Positions 26,809 through 35,682 of a stretch of DNA of 64,000 bases are shown here, piece by piece. This DNA comes from Oligoflexales bacterium. Lineage in GTDB: Bacteria > Bdellovibrionota_B > Oligoflexia > Oligoflexales > RGVZ01. Numbering within the stretch: position 1 is the first letter of the stretch; the number at the start of each line of letters is the position of its first letter. The notes under the pieces are model-generated. The model saw only the letters and a list, made by a program, of their open reading frames with translations, had not been told where the DNA came from and did no database searches. The stretch covers positions 434,001 to 498,000 of the forward strand of contig CANLUT010000001.1 in the NCBI GenBank assembly GCA_947494335.1. Direction: 5' to 3'. A program made the translations under genes and the position numbers.

Positions 26809-27727
26809 TTAGAACTTGTACGTGTCTAAGAAACGATCTATCCGTTGATTAACATAGATAGGGTCATCAAGGTGGGGGCAGTGGCTACCATGGGCCATGA
26901 TCTCTAGCTCAGCCATCGGAAGGCGTTTGGCCAGCCATTTGCATTCCTCCAGGGGCACCAACTGGTCCTTCCCCCCTGCAAGGATTAGAGTGGGCGCCTC
27001 AATGGGACCTTCCAGATTGCTCAGGTCAAAATCACACAAGTCCTCTGCTAATTCGAAAAATATGTTCGGGTCTGTCGCAAAAAAGTGGCGCAGGTACTCC
27101 TCAATGTCCTCTGTTTTGGCCAAGTGGGGATTGAAGCCTTTTAAGCGGACCACCTCTCGGGCGATGGACGGCGCCATCGCGGCCGTTTTATTCACAAAAC
27201 GGACCCAGTCTGGGACCAGCTTATTGAGGGTTATCATGATTTTAAGAGCCGCCTTGCCGGTATCTCCAATTTGCATGTGTCTGTAGGGGTCACGTCCCGG
27301 TGACCCCTGCAGAACCATCCCCAGGCACCGCTCTGGGTAATCATGCGCAAACTGCATGGCCACGGTGCCCCCCATCGACTGACCAAGAATTACGGCCTGT
27401 TCAATGGATAGCTGGTCCATGACCTCCTTAAGGTCTTCGCTTAAGCCCTTAATGGTCAGCGGTCGCAGAGGGTTGCCAAGGCTGGAGGCACCGTGTCCCC
27501 TGTAGTCCATATGTACGGTCAGGCGTCCCGCCTTACGGGCGTGGGCCAATTGATATTTCCAATGGGCAATCGAGCAGCCCAGTCCATACAGAAAAACCAG
27601 AGGTGTACCGTGCCCATCGTGGACCCAGGTTTGAATTAAGGCTCCGTCTCGAAGCTCAACCGGTGATGCGGCGACTGGTTTCAGTGGTTCTGGATTGAGG
27701 TCTACTGGGATAGGGCCCCCTCGACAT
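26809..27727 (-). CDS. Alpha/beta hydrolase, start region frameshifted
   Basis: The coding region has a full alpha/beta hydrolase fold: VFLYGLGCS before the oxyanion loop, the nucleophile elbow GQSMGG, the acid GGKDQLVP and the catalytic His in GSHCPHLDDP. The first legal start codon in this frame is a TTG at 27549, inside the fold, after YGLGCS. Upstream the same frame stays open to beyond 27727 but has no ATG, GTG or TTG. An ATG at 27727 lies in the next frame and would join exactly if one G of a GGGGG run (27716-27720) were missing. The gene is therefore either frameshifted or uses an unusual start. Substrate unknown. Confidence 0.7.
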
Positions 27728-27782
27728 TTTTTCTTAAAGTCGGCCTGAAGATTTTCCGAAGACTCCGCTGAGGGAGGGCGGC

Positions 27783-28028
27783 ATGGAAAAGATTCCCGTC
27801 GAAATATTCGTAACCGAGCAACTTAACCATCCACGTTATAAATCAATTATAGCACAGATGGCGGTTAACGAGACCCTTGTGCATCTAACCTTGGTTAGAT
27901 TTTTTAAAGACCAGGGGATCAATTTTATTACCCCGGGGTTAGCATCTATTCTGGCAGATCGTTTTGCACATGAGCTTGAACAGCGTCACGGTGTGAGTGG
28001 TGTTGTGGGTCGGATGCTTCAGAAATAA
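27783..28028 (+). CDS. Small protein of 81 residues, unknown
   Basis: An ATG at 27783 has GGGAGG a few bases upstream. The 81-residue product looks helical, with a hydrophobic pattern in IIAQMAVNETLVHLTLVRFF and a basic end. There is no signal peptide. It diverges from the hydrolase gene, their candidate starts lying only 55 bases apart, so the two may share a promoter region. No family recognised. Confidence 0.6.
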   Translation: MEKIPVEIFVTEQLNHPRYKSIIAQMAVNETLVHLTLVRFFKDQGINFITPGLASILADRFAHELEQRHGVSGVVGRMLQK

Positions 28029-28046
28029 ATCAATTCATGGAAGATC

Positions 28047-28823
28047 TTATCCGCGTGTTTGTAATAAGTGAGCCGCGATACTGACAGCAATTTCTTCGGG
28101 TGTGTTATTTCCGATCGGAAGTCCCATGGGACAATGAAATCGTTCAGTTTCTTCTCGCGTTAATCCTTCTTCGAGGAGGGTGGCGCGAATTTTTCTTGCT
28201 TTGACTGTGCTGCCGATAACGCCAATGTACGGAGCACTTTTCAATTTAAGTGCCTCGCGAACGACGACCAAATCGTGCACGTGTCCTGGGGTGGCAATAA
28301 CATGGTAGGTTTTTTCCGGGAACGTCGCGGGGATCTTTGCCAGATCATCAGTTAAAATAGTCTTTACGCGAGCGCCGTGGCGATCCTTTATTTTTCCTAG
28401 CCAATCTTCACGGGTATCGGTCACCGTAAGCTGACAATTCAAACTGACCAGCAAATTAGTTAGTGCTTGGCTAACATGACCAGCTCCGTAGATGGCAATG
28501 CTCCAGGAATCATGGATGGTGGCTTCAATGAAAATGGTTGCAACACCTCCGCACACCATCCCTAGATCCTGATTGAGATCGATTCGGTGAAGTTGAGCAG
28601 CATGTTTCTTATCCACGAGCTGCTGCTGCGCAAGTTGTATACCTTTGGCCTCTAATTTTCCTCCGCCGATGGTTCCAGCGTGAAGACCTGCTGCTGTCAC
28701 AATCATCTTGGCTCCCACTTCCTGCGGAACGTGGGCGTCAATCCGAATCATGGTCACAAGCGCGTAGCTTGTGCCCGTAAGGTCTAAATCATGACAAGTT
28801 TTTATGACGTGAGATAAATTCAC
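28047..28823 (-). CDS. xdhC: XdhC-family protein, molybdenum enzyme maturation factor
   Basis: XdhC binds molybdenum cofactor, promotes its sulfuration and loads it into xanthine dehydrogenase. The 258-residue protein has the N-terminal XdhC pattern around GTIGGGKLEAKGIQLAQQ and a C-terminal NAD-like domain (IAIYGAGHVSQALTNLL, ATPGHVHDLVVV, GVIGSTVKARK). The start is GTG. It is the last gene of the xdh operon, four bases after xdhB. Confidence 0.93.
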   Translation of the reverse strand: MNLSHVIKTCHDLDLTGTSYALVTMIRIDAHVPQEVGAKMIVTAAGLHAGTIGGGKLEAKGIQLAQQQLVDKKHAAQLHRIDLNQDLGMVCGGVATIFIEATIHDSWSIAIYGAGHVSQALTNLLVSLNCQLTVTDTREDWLGKIKDRHGARVKTILTDDLAKIPATFPEKTYHVIATPGHVHDLVVVREALKLKSAPYIGVIGSTVKARKIRATLLEEGLTREETERFHCPMGLPIGNNTPEEIAVSIAAHLLQTRG

Positions 28824-28827
28824 AATC

Positions 28828-31287
28828 TCATTCCTTTACCGATTCAAAGCGTGCGAATAGCGCTGGACTCAAGTGACGTAGAGTGCGCTCGGCGGTCGCG
28901 GGAATGGTCAAGCTGTGCTGGCGGTTAAAATCCATGATCGATTTGTCGATCTCTGACGCGTAGCGAATGGCATCTTTCACTGCCGTCCAAACGGATAGCG
29001 ATAGAAGCAGAGGTGGTTCGCCTACAGCTTTTGTTCCGCGAATGTTCACTACGTTGTCGTTGTTGTGGGCCAATTTCACATTGAATATGCGGGGCGTGTC
29101 TTGAACGCTGGGGATTTTGTAAGTACTTGGAGAATGAGAAAGCAGGAGTCCCTCTTTGTTGTAGACGAGATTCTCTGTGGTCACCCAGCCCATTCCCTGA
29201 ACGAATGCGCCCGTCACCTGCCCAAGGTCTAACCCCTCATTAATGGGGCGACCAAGATCCATCAGGATATCGACGCGCCGAACTTTTATCTCTCCAGTCA
29301 GGCGATTGATTTCGACTTCGCTGACCGCTGTTCCTTGCGTGAAATAGTGGAAAGCTTGACCCTGGCCCTTCAATTTGTCAAAGCCAAGGTTCTCGGTTTT
29401 ATGAAACCCGTACTCACCGAGCGACGTTCGATTCAAGTAGGCTTCGACAACCAAATCTGCAAAAGCAATTTTGAAATTTGAGCCGGTAACGCGAACTTCG
29501 TTGTTCTCGAAAGTTGTCTTCGCCAAGGCCTCGTCATAGGGGATTTTTTTGATATCAATTTCCGGAGCTGTGCCAAGGCCTGCAGTTTTGGATGGCCAGG
29601 CGTCATTCCATGTGTGCGAAAGTTGAAGGGCCAGTGATGCCAATCGCTCTTTTAACCGTCGTGCAGCGATCCAAGCGGCCGCGCCGTTTATGTCAGTCCC
29701 TGTAGACGCAGCGGTGGGGGAGGTGTTTGCATTTTTTTCAGTCGATGTGGACATGACGCGAATTTTGTCCATAGACAAACCAAGTTCTTCGGCAACGAGC
29801 ATGCCAATGCGTGTGTTGACCCCTTGTCCCATTTCGACGGCACCAGTAGATACCTGGACTGAGCCGTCGCGGTGAATATTCACGAGCGCGTTACCTTGGT
29901 TGAGAAAGCGGGTCGTAAACGATATGCCAAACTTGACGGCTGTCATAGAGAGTCCGCGTATATATTGCACATCTTCGGAGAAGCAATTTGTGGCTTTTAA
30001 TGCCTTCTCGTTGTGCGCCGTAATCTCTTGGCGGCGATGACGATAGTCTGCGCTTACCTCAAGTTCATCAAATAGTAGCGGAAGCATGTTGTTTTCAACG
30101 GTTTGGCCGTAATGAGTGACATCCCAGCCGGCGCGATATACGTTGGCTTTTCGGATATCCAAGGCGTCCATTTTGAGTTCTCGCGCGATATCCTCAATAA
30201 CTCCTTCGATGGCTGCCACCCCCTTGGGTCCACCAAAACCGCGGAACGCTGTGTGCGGGTGGTAGTTCAACTTGCATACCTGACCAATCACCTCCACGTG
30301 GGGGATATAGTACGCATTGTCAGAGTGTAGCATGGCCCGTTCCATGATCGCCGTTGACAGATCGGCATAGGCTCCACCGTCTGAATAGAGTCTAGAACGC
30401 AAAGCCAGGATCTTACCTTTTCCGTCAAACCCAACCTCGTAATGAATTTCAAATGGGTTGCGTTTGCCGGTCATGATCATGTCATCATCTTTGGTCAACA
30501 CGATGCGCGCAGGTCGCCTTGCTTTTGCTGCCACAAGGGCTGCGTAGGCTGCAATGGGGCTAGCTTGAGACTCTTTACCACCAAAGCCTCCGCCTAACCT
30601 TTTTACAACACAGACCACGTCGCTGAAGTTTACACCGAGCGCGTGGGCTACGGTGTGCTGCGTTTCAGTTGGATGCTGAGTCGATGAGTGAACCTCCATC
30701 TGTCCTTGCTCTTTTGGGTAGGCAACAGCCCCTTGGTTTTCAAGGTAGAAGTGATCAGCTCCCTGGATGACTAATTTTCCACTTAAACGGTTCGGGGCAG
30801 AGGTAAGTGCCTGGTCTGCATTGCCGCGTCGGATAAATCTTTCAGATCCAATAAATGACTTTTTGGCAATGGCATCGGTAATATTCATCACTGAAGGTAG
30901 CGGCTTATACTCAACGCTGATCGCGTTCAGTGCTTCGCGTAAAGACTCTGGAGACGATGCTCCGACGACCGCTAAAACCTCACCGGCGAACCAGGTGACC
31001 TTGTCTGCTATGATCGGCTGATCCTGAAATATTGGTCCCCATGCGTTGTGATGGACATCTTTTGCCGTCACGATGCAGGCTACACCGGCAACCTGGGAGG
31101 CCTTGCTAACGTCCAGTTTTTTAATCTCTGCGTGCGCGACCTTGCTGTAGAAACAGCCAACAAATAGCTCGCCCGGCAGCATGGTCCGATCATCGACATA
31201 TTCTGACTGTCCGGTCACATGCGTCAAAGAGGAATCGTGTGGCAGTGATGCCGAAGTATCTTGGTGCGATTTGGTGGGCGTTGTCAC
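28828..31287 (-). CDS. xdhB: Xanthine dehydrogenase, molybdopterin-binding subunit
   Basis: The 819-residue catalytic subunit oxidises hypoxanthine and xanthine using molybdenum cofactor. Its N-terminal domain (YVDDRTMLPGELFVG, YFKVAHAEI-type strand) is followed by the conserved FGGKESQ loop, the FRGFGGPKG segment and RGTKAVGEPPLLL near the C-terminus. Length suits XdhB. The stop overlaps nothing, and the start overlaps the stop of xdhA by four bases (ATGA), typical of tight coupling. The purine specificity is inferred from the neighbours and could also be another aldehyde or purine oxidase. Confidence 0.93.
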   Translation of the reverse strand: MTTPTKSHQDTSASLPHDSSLTHVTGQSEYVDDRTMLPGELFVGCFYSKVAHAEIKKLDVSKASQVAGVACIVTAKDVHHNAWGPIFQDQPIIADKVTWFAGEVLAVVGASSPESLREALNAISVEYKPLPSVMNITDAIAKKSFIGSERFIRRGNADQALTSAPNRLSGKLVIQGADHFYLENQGAVAYPKEQGQMEVHSSTQHPTETQHTVAHALGVNFSDVVCVVKRLGGGFGGKESQASPIAAYAALVAAKARRPARIVLTKDDDMIMTGKRNPFEIHYEVGFDGKGKILALRSRLYSDGGAYADLSTAIMERAMLHSDNAYYIPHVEVIGQVCKLNYHPHTAFRGFGGPKGVAAIEGVIEDIARELKMDALDIRKANVYRAGWDVTHYGQTVENNMLPLLFDELEVSADYRHRRQEITAHNEKALKATNCFSEDVQYIRGLSMTAVKFGISFTTRFLNQGNALVNIHRDGSVQVSTGAVEMGQGVNTRIGMLVAEELGLSMDKIRVMSTSTEKNANTSPTAASTGTDINGAAAWIAARRLKERLASLALQLSHTWNDAWPSKTAGLGTAPEIDIKKIPYDEALAKTTFENNEVRVTGSNFKIAFADLVVEAYLNRTSLGEYGFHKTENLGFDKLKGQGQAFHYFTQGTAVSEVEINRLTGEIKVRRVDILMDLGRPINEGLDLGQVTGAFVQGMGWVTTENLVYNKEGLLLSHSPSTYKIPSVQDTPRIFNVKLAHNNDNVVNIRGTKAVGEPPLLLSLSVWTAVKDAIRYASEIDKSIMDFNRQHSLTIPATAERTLRHLSPALFARFESVKE

Positions 31288-32756
31288 GCGGAACCCCCCA
31301 TCGCAAAGTGTTCATGAATATATTTACTGAATAGTTGATGGACGAGAACTCGACGGAATGCGCCTGTTCCGCGCACATCAGATATAGGGTGAATCTCATC
31401 ATTTAGTAAATCCAGTGCGCGGTCCAAAAGTTTCTGTGTCATCGGTTTCCCAACAAGAAACGTTTCCAGTTTGTGGATTCGCACCGGAGTTGCCGCGATT
31501 CCACCGAAGGCAAGCGCCGCGTTCTTGATGTCCCCTGATTTTGAGGTTTCTATGGATAGTGCTGCGCTCACTGCCGAGATGTCGAGGTCTTTGCGTTGAG
31601 AGGTCTTGAATAGTTTGATGGATGTTGTTTGCGACGTCAGTGGGATTTCCACCGCCGTGATAAACTCCCCCGCCTTTAAAGAGAGTTTTTTATAGCCCAG
31701 GAAGAATTCTGTGATCGGAATTTTTCGTTTAATGACTTTACCCGCTGAAAACTTGGCAGCATGAACAACGGCGTCACTTGCGAGTAGAAACGGGATTGTG
31801 TCTCCGATCGGGGAGGCGTTTGCGAGGTTTCCGACGAGGGTTGCCACATTTTTAATTTGAGGTGACGCAAAAAGATCAAGAAACTTGGAAAATTCGGGAA
31901 TACGTTTTTCGGTGGCTTTACGCAGGCGACTTAAACTTGCCCGAGCACCAACGACCAATGATGTCTTGCTTGTGCTGATTTCATAGAGCTCGGGGATGTT
32001 TTGCAGGCTTAACAGATGTTTGGGAAGAGGTCGTCCCTTATTGGTTTGAACGCCGAGGTCTGTTGTTGCAGCGACCATTCTGGTGTCTTTGTGTTTGGCG
32101 CAAAATTTACATGCGTCCTGAAGTCGCATCGGAGCGCTAAATAGCCGTCCTTGTGTATCGCTTAGTAACACAGGCAGTTTAATCTCTTTTTTGAGCTGCT
32201 GAAGGTTTTGATTGGTCAGGTAGCGTTTACTGAGATTGTGGGTTTCAGAGGCTTTAGCCTTTTCTGCCGCATCAAGGATTGGACTGTATCCAGTGCATCG
32301 ACAAAGATTTCCCGTCGTATAATTGGCGGCTGTCTTACGATCCAGGTGGGTCTTAACTTCTAAGGCGCCTGAAAGTGCCATTACAAAACCTGGGGTGCAA
32401 TAACCACACTGTGAACCGTGACAAACGCGCATGGCAGCCTGTGCCGGAGCAAGCTCTCCGTTTACTTCTAGTCCTTCGACTGTTACCAGGTGGCTACCAT
32501 CCATCTGTGCGACGGTGGCAATACAGGAGTTCATCGACATGAAAGTTGGCTTTTTTGACGAATTTGTAGGTTCGAACGCGCGTAGTATTGTGCATGCGCC
32601 GCAATCACCTTCCGCACAAACGATCTTGGTCCCGGTTCTTAACGCTCGCTTTCTGAGCCACTCAGCAAGCATCATAAAGGCGTCATCGCCCTGGACGCGT
32701 GTCAATTCGCCATTGAGGTAAAATGCAACGTGATGTCTACTGGTCTTGTCACTCAT
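31284..32756 (-). CDS. xdhA: Xanthine dehydrogenase, iron-sulfur/FAD subunit
   Basis: The 490-residue subunit passes electrons from the molybdenum site to NAD. The N-terminal plant-type [2Fe-2S] cluster ligands are CAEGDCGAC (Cys47, 52, 55) plus C-terminal CIAT, and the second cluster is CHGSQCGYCTPGF and CRCTG. An FAD domain follows, with the flavin loop in NVATLVGNLANASPIGDTIP. The start lies four bases inside the upstream membrane-protein gene (ATGA overlap), so translation is coupled. Length is normal for XdhA. Confidence 0.95.
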   Translation of the reverse strand: MSDKTSRHHVAFYLNGELTRVQGDDAFMMLAEWLRKRALRTGTKIVCAEGDCGACTILRAFEPTNSSKKPTFMSMNSCIATVAQMDGSHLVTVEGLEVNGELAPAQAAMRVCHGSQCGYCTPGFVMALSGALEVKTHLDRKTAANYTTGNLCRCTGYSPILDAAEKAKASETHNLSKRYLTNQNLQQLKKEIKLPVLLSDTQGRLFSAPMRLQDACKFCAKHKDTRMVAATTDLGVQTNKGRPLPKHLLSLQNIPELYEISTSKTSLVVGARASLSRLRKATEKRIPEFSKFLDLFASPQIKNVATLVGNLANASPIGDTIPFLLASDAVVHAAKFSAGKVIKRKIPITEFFLGYKKLSLKAGEFITAVEIPLTSQTTSIKLFKTSQRKDLDISAVSAALSIETSKSGDIKNAALAFGGIAATPVRIHKLETFLVGKPMTQKLLDRALDLLNDEIHPISDVRGTGAFRRVLVHQLFSKYIHEHFAMGGSA

Positions 32757-33763
32757 GATTTAAACTCCGAAGCATCGGGCCGCGAGCTGGCATCGGTCTG
32801 CTCGTCCCGGCCACGGATTACAAGTATAGCACTGCGCAGTGCCCGTGCATGCCTATTTTCTGGGTTTAGCCAGCGATCCCAAGGCAATAGTCTGAGTAAA
32901 AGATAAACAATGAAGACGCCGGCTAACCCCCTTAATGTGATCCAAACAGCGTCGATAAATGCGGAGTCCAAAAAATAAGACAAGCCACCCATGAGGGCAG
33001 CTGAAATCCAAACCATTGGGTGGCTAAGGTCTTTCAAAGCAAGTTTCATGTTAATCAATAAACCGGTATGGCCCTGCGCAGGGAGTGGGGGTGTTGGCAT
33101 GGCTCCGGCGGTGATGCGTCGATTTATGAATGTTTCCCACCTGGAAAGCAGCGTGTTGGGACGCCCAACCGGAGAGTTCCAAGCTAAAATAGCTAGGATG
33201 CCAGCTAGCAAACATTTGGCTGCAAGAAGAATAAAAAGTGCAGTGACCAGTGAAAAATTTTCAAGAAGTGTAACGTCAGCTACAAGCTTTTCCCAGGCGT
33301 CTTGGATGCGTTGCCACTCGGTTTCAGACAACGTTGCAACCATAACTCCCGCAAGAATTGCTGGTTGCACGATACCCCATACTGCTAACAGCATGGAGCC
33401 AGCAATCACGCCGATGAGTGTTGGTCCAAAAATAGTCGTACCCGCAGTGAATAAGAGTCCCTGCACTCCTATCGCAAGCATTGGAGTCAACCGTTTGCCC
33501 ACAGGTGCAAATGATTTAAGAAGGGCCGTCACGGAAGAGATTTCAAATCCCAGTGATCTTGCACCCGGCAGGTCATGATTAAGACGGGTGATTCTCGATA
33601 AAAAAAGGGCCTGATTCAGCGACAGCATGGTACCCGTCATGGGAATGTGCGCCGCATGCAGGAAGCTTCCAACGCCAACTTCAGCCAGTGCAAGCGTCCC
33701 AGCCCAAGTGCCTACTTGATCTGCATGGGATGGTTTTTGAGACTCGGATGCACCCGAAGTCAC
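32753..33763 (-). CDS. Polytopic membrane protein in the xdh operon
   Basis: A 336-residue protein with about eight hydrophobic spans, including the segment LFTAGTTIFGPTLIGVIAGS and a C-terminal pair around YFLDSAFIDAVWITLRGLAG. The N-terminal segment (GSFLHAAHIPMTGTMLSLNQ) is faintly similar to substrate-binding subunits of ECF-type transporters, but this is a weak impression. Its GTG start immediately follows the bolA stop, and its end overlaps xdhA. A purine or cofactor transporter for the xdh genes would make sense. No family is recognised with confidence. Confidence 0.65.
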   Translation of the reverse strand: MTSGASESQKPSHADQVGTWAGTLALAEVGVGSFLHAAHIPMTGTMLSLNQALFLSRITRLNHDLPGARSLGFEISSVTALLKSFAPVGKRLTPMLAIGVQGLLFTAGTTIFGPTLIGVIAGSMLLAVWGIVQPAILAGVMVATLSETEWQRIQDAWEKLVADVTLLENFSLVTALFILLAAKCLLAGILAILAWNSPVGRPNTLLSRWETFINRRITAGAMPTPPLPAQGHTGLLINMKLALKDLSHPMVWISAALMGGLSYFLDSAFIDAVWITLRGLAGVFIVYLLLRLLPWDRWLNPENRHARALRSAILVIRGRDEQTDASSRPDASEFKS

Positions 33764-33994
33764 TTAGAGGGCCTTTGTAGTTAGAGCCAGAGCATGAATC
33801 TCTTGCTTCATCCAATCGCCCAGAGCTTTATAGACCAGTTGATGCTGTTCCACGAGTGACTTGCCTGAAAACTGCGAAGATTCAATTGTTACCTGCCAGT
33901 GATCGCCTCCACCAGTCATGTCTGAAGCTTTAATTCTTGCATCTGGAAACGATTCGAGAAGCTTTTTTGTAAGAATTTCGGCGGTCATTTGCAT
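33764..33994 (-). CDS. BolA/IbaG family protein
   Basis: A 76-residue BolA-fold protein with the core signature SFPDARIKASDMTGGGDHWQ and the motif KSLVEQHQLVYKALGDWM. BolA proteins pair with monothiol glutaredoxins to handle [2Fe-2S] clusters. It is the first gene of the xdh operon, which encodes an iron-sulfur enzyme, so a role in supplying clusters to XdhA is reasonable. The ATG at 33994 is 11 bases after GGAG. Confidence 0.92.
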   Translation of the reverse strand: MQMTAEILTKKLLESFPDARIKASDMTGGGDHWQVTIESSQFSGKSLVEQHQLVYKALGDWMKQEIHALALTTKAL

Positions 33995-34090
33995 TGGCTT
34001 AAGATCTCCAAATAAATGAGGAAACTATGGAACAAAGAGGCTCGATTGTGCCATGATCAGCCTGAAACGCAAGATGTAGTAGGGGGATGT

Positions 34091-34687
34091 GTGGCCATTG
34101 AATGCCAGAGACGAGACCTGGTGGTTGCGACGAACAACCAACACAAACTTCAGGAAATCCAGTCGATTTTGGGTCCAAGGTGGAGGATTTTGGGCGCTCA
34201 GGACGTAGCTTCCGGTCTGTCATGGGATGAGACGGGGACATCGTTTTTAGAGAACGCCCGAATCAAGATTACGGCCCTCCGTGGGCATTTTAAAGGTTGC
34301 ATTCTGGCCGACGATAGTGGGCTATGTGTCGATGCGCTTCAGGGTGCTCCGGGTGTGGTTTCCAGTAGCTACGGCGGCGTGGAAGGAGATCACTCACGAA
34401 ATGTGGCCCGGCTTCTAGCAGATTTGCGAGGCGTGCCGGAATCGTTACGTGGAGCTCACTTCTACTGCCTGATTCTTTTTTCAAATGAAAAAGGCGAAGA
34501 AAAAGTATTCGAGGGTAAGTGCAACGGACGAATACTTGAGTCCCCACGCGGTCATGGTGGGTTCGGTTACGATCCTGTTTTTGCCCCGGATGGCTACTCG
34601 ATCTCGATGGCTGAAATGGCTGCCAGCGATAAGAATGCCATCAGTCATCGTGGTCTTGCTATGAACGCGTTCAAAGAGGCATTCTAA
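34091..34687 (+). CDS. rdgB: Non-canonical purine NTP pyrophosphatase (RdgB/HAM1)
   Basis: Hydrolyses ITP, dITP and XTP to keep deaminated purines out of nucleic acids. From a GTG at 34091 the protein has 198 residues, the usual length, and shows ATNNQHKLQEIQSIL, SFLENARIK, the metal-site ADDSGLCVDAL, GFGYDPVFAP and SHRGLAM. An ATG at 34016 would add 25 residues that are not typical of the family, so the start is uncertain. It diverges from bolA. Its activity fits a purine-handling neighbourhood. Confidence 0.92.
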   Translation: MAIECQRRDLVVATNNQHKLQEIQSILGPRWRILGAQDVASGLSWDETGTSFLENARIKITALRGHFKGCILADDSGLCVDALQGAPGVVSSSYGGVEGDHSRNVARLLADLRGVPESLRGAHFYCLILFSNEKGEEKVFEGKCNGRILESPRGHGGFGYDPVFAPDGYSISMAEMAASDKNAISHRGLAMNAFKEAF

Positions 34688-34698
34688 AAGAATGATAT

Positions 34699-35682
34699 CT
34701 ATGGTCGGGTACTGCCCAGCTTGCGCTCAGCGGCCACCTTGAATTCTTGATACTCTTTTGATGTATGAATCCAGCCAAAATCCTTGTGTTTCAGGGACTG
34801 TTGTAACTCGCTTCGATATTTACGAGCATCGAGTAGGAAAGCGTTTAGATAATAAACGGCGCCGGATGCATCGCCGTTTTTAGCTTCGCATCTGGCTAGT
34901 AAAAATACACCACGACGGGCATCCATCTCTTCGTCGGCAAACACTTTACTCGCTTGCTGCAAAGCCCATATTTTCTTGAGAGGTCTCGTAGCGAGATCGC
35001 ATCGTTCCAACTCGCGGTAGGAGTTTCCTAGACGGAACAATCCTTTGACGTCCATATCTTTTGCTTCTTCTGCTTTAAGGTAAAACTTAACGGCTTCGCG
35101 GTATTTCTTTGTCGCGTAGAATTTTTCAGCTTCAGCGTAGTCCTTGCCGGGGGGTTTCCGGGTCTTTTTTTCGATGCCCTCACCAACCATTGCTTCACCA
35201 GCGACCTTGACGTCACTTAGAATGTAACCATTACCCAGGAGGCAAGGAGCGTCCCCGGTGCCATTGCAGCATTTCTCTGAAAGATTGGCTGTAATGCGCT
35301 TTTGTTTGATCGTGTCACAAGTGAGGCTGCCAGGGGGAATAAACATAATGGTATTTTTGCCCTGGAGTACGCCTTTGCTTGTACTGACTCCTTCTTTGAT
35401 GGCCTGGCTCAAGACAACAGTGCCTTTAAGAATCAAGCCACGATAGCTGTCAAGAAGTTGCTTTTTTCCTTCGGTATCCAAATCATCAATAAATTTATAC
35501 TTAGGCTTGCTGGTGTCAAAAATGGCTGGATCAAAAGGTTTGCAGATTTCGACGTCAAATGAAATTGGTCCTTTGACAAGGGAGAAACAACTTCCTTGAG
35601 CGAAAAGATTCTGCGACGCCAGCGCTGTGATGATGCCAACAATCAGTCCGACAAGTCTTTTTGTTCTGTCAAGTCTGTCCAC
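34699..35682 (-). CDS. Exported TPR-containing protein
   Basis: A 327-residue protein with a signal peptide (LVGLIVGIITALASQNLFAQGS). The middle has several cysteines (SLTCDTIKQ, SEKCCNGTGDAPC). The C-terminal half contains TPR-like helices, for example YAEAEKFYATKKYREAVKFY and GLFRLGNSYRELERC. It starts at a GTG inside the end of the upstream VWA gene (40-base overlap), preceded by AAGGACAG, so the two are translated as a pair. Its role is unknown, probably periplasmic protein interaction. Confidence 0.7.
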   Translation of the reverse strand: MDRLDRTKRLVGLIVGIITALASQNLFAQGSCFSLVKGPISFDVEICKPFDPAIFDTSKPKYKFIDDLDTEGKKQLLDSYRGLILKGTVVLSQAIKEGVSTSKGVLQGKNTIMFIPPGSLTCDTIKQKRITANLSEKCCNGTGDAPCLLGNGYILSDVKVAGEAMVGEGIEKKTRKPPGKDYAEAEKFYATKKYREAVKFYLKAEEAKDMDVKGLFRLGNSYRELERCDLATRPLKKIWALQQASKVFADEEMDARRGVFLLARCEAKNGDASGAVYYLNAFLLDARKYRSELQQSLKHKDFGWIHTSKEYQEFKVAAERKLGSTRP

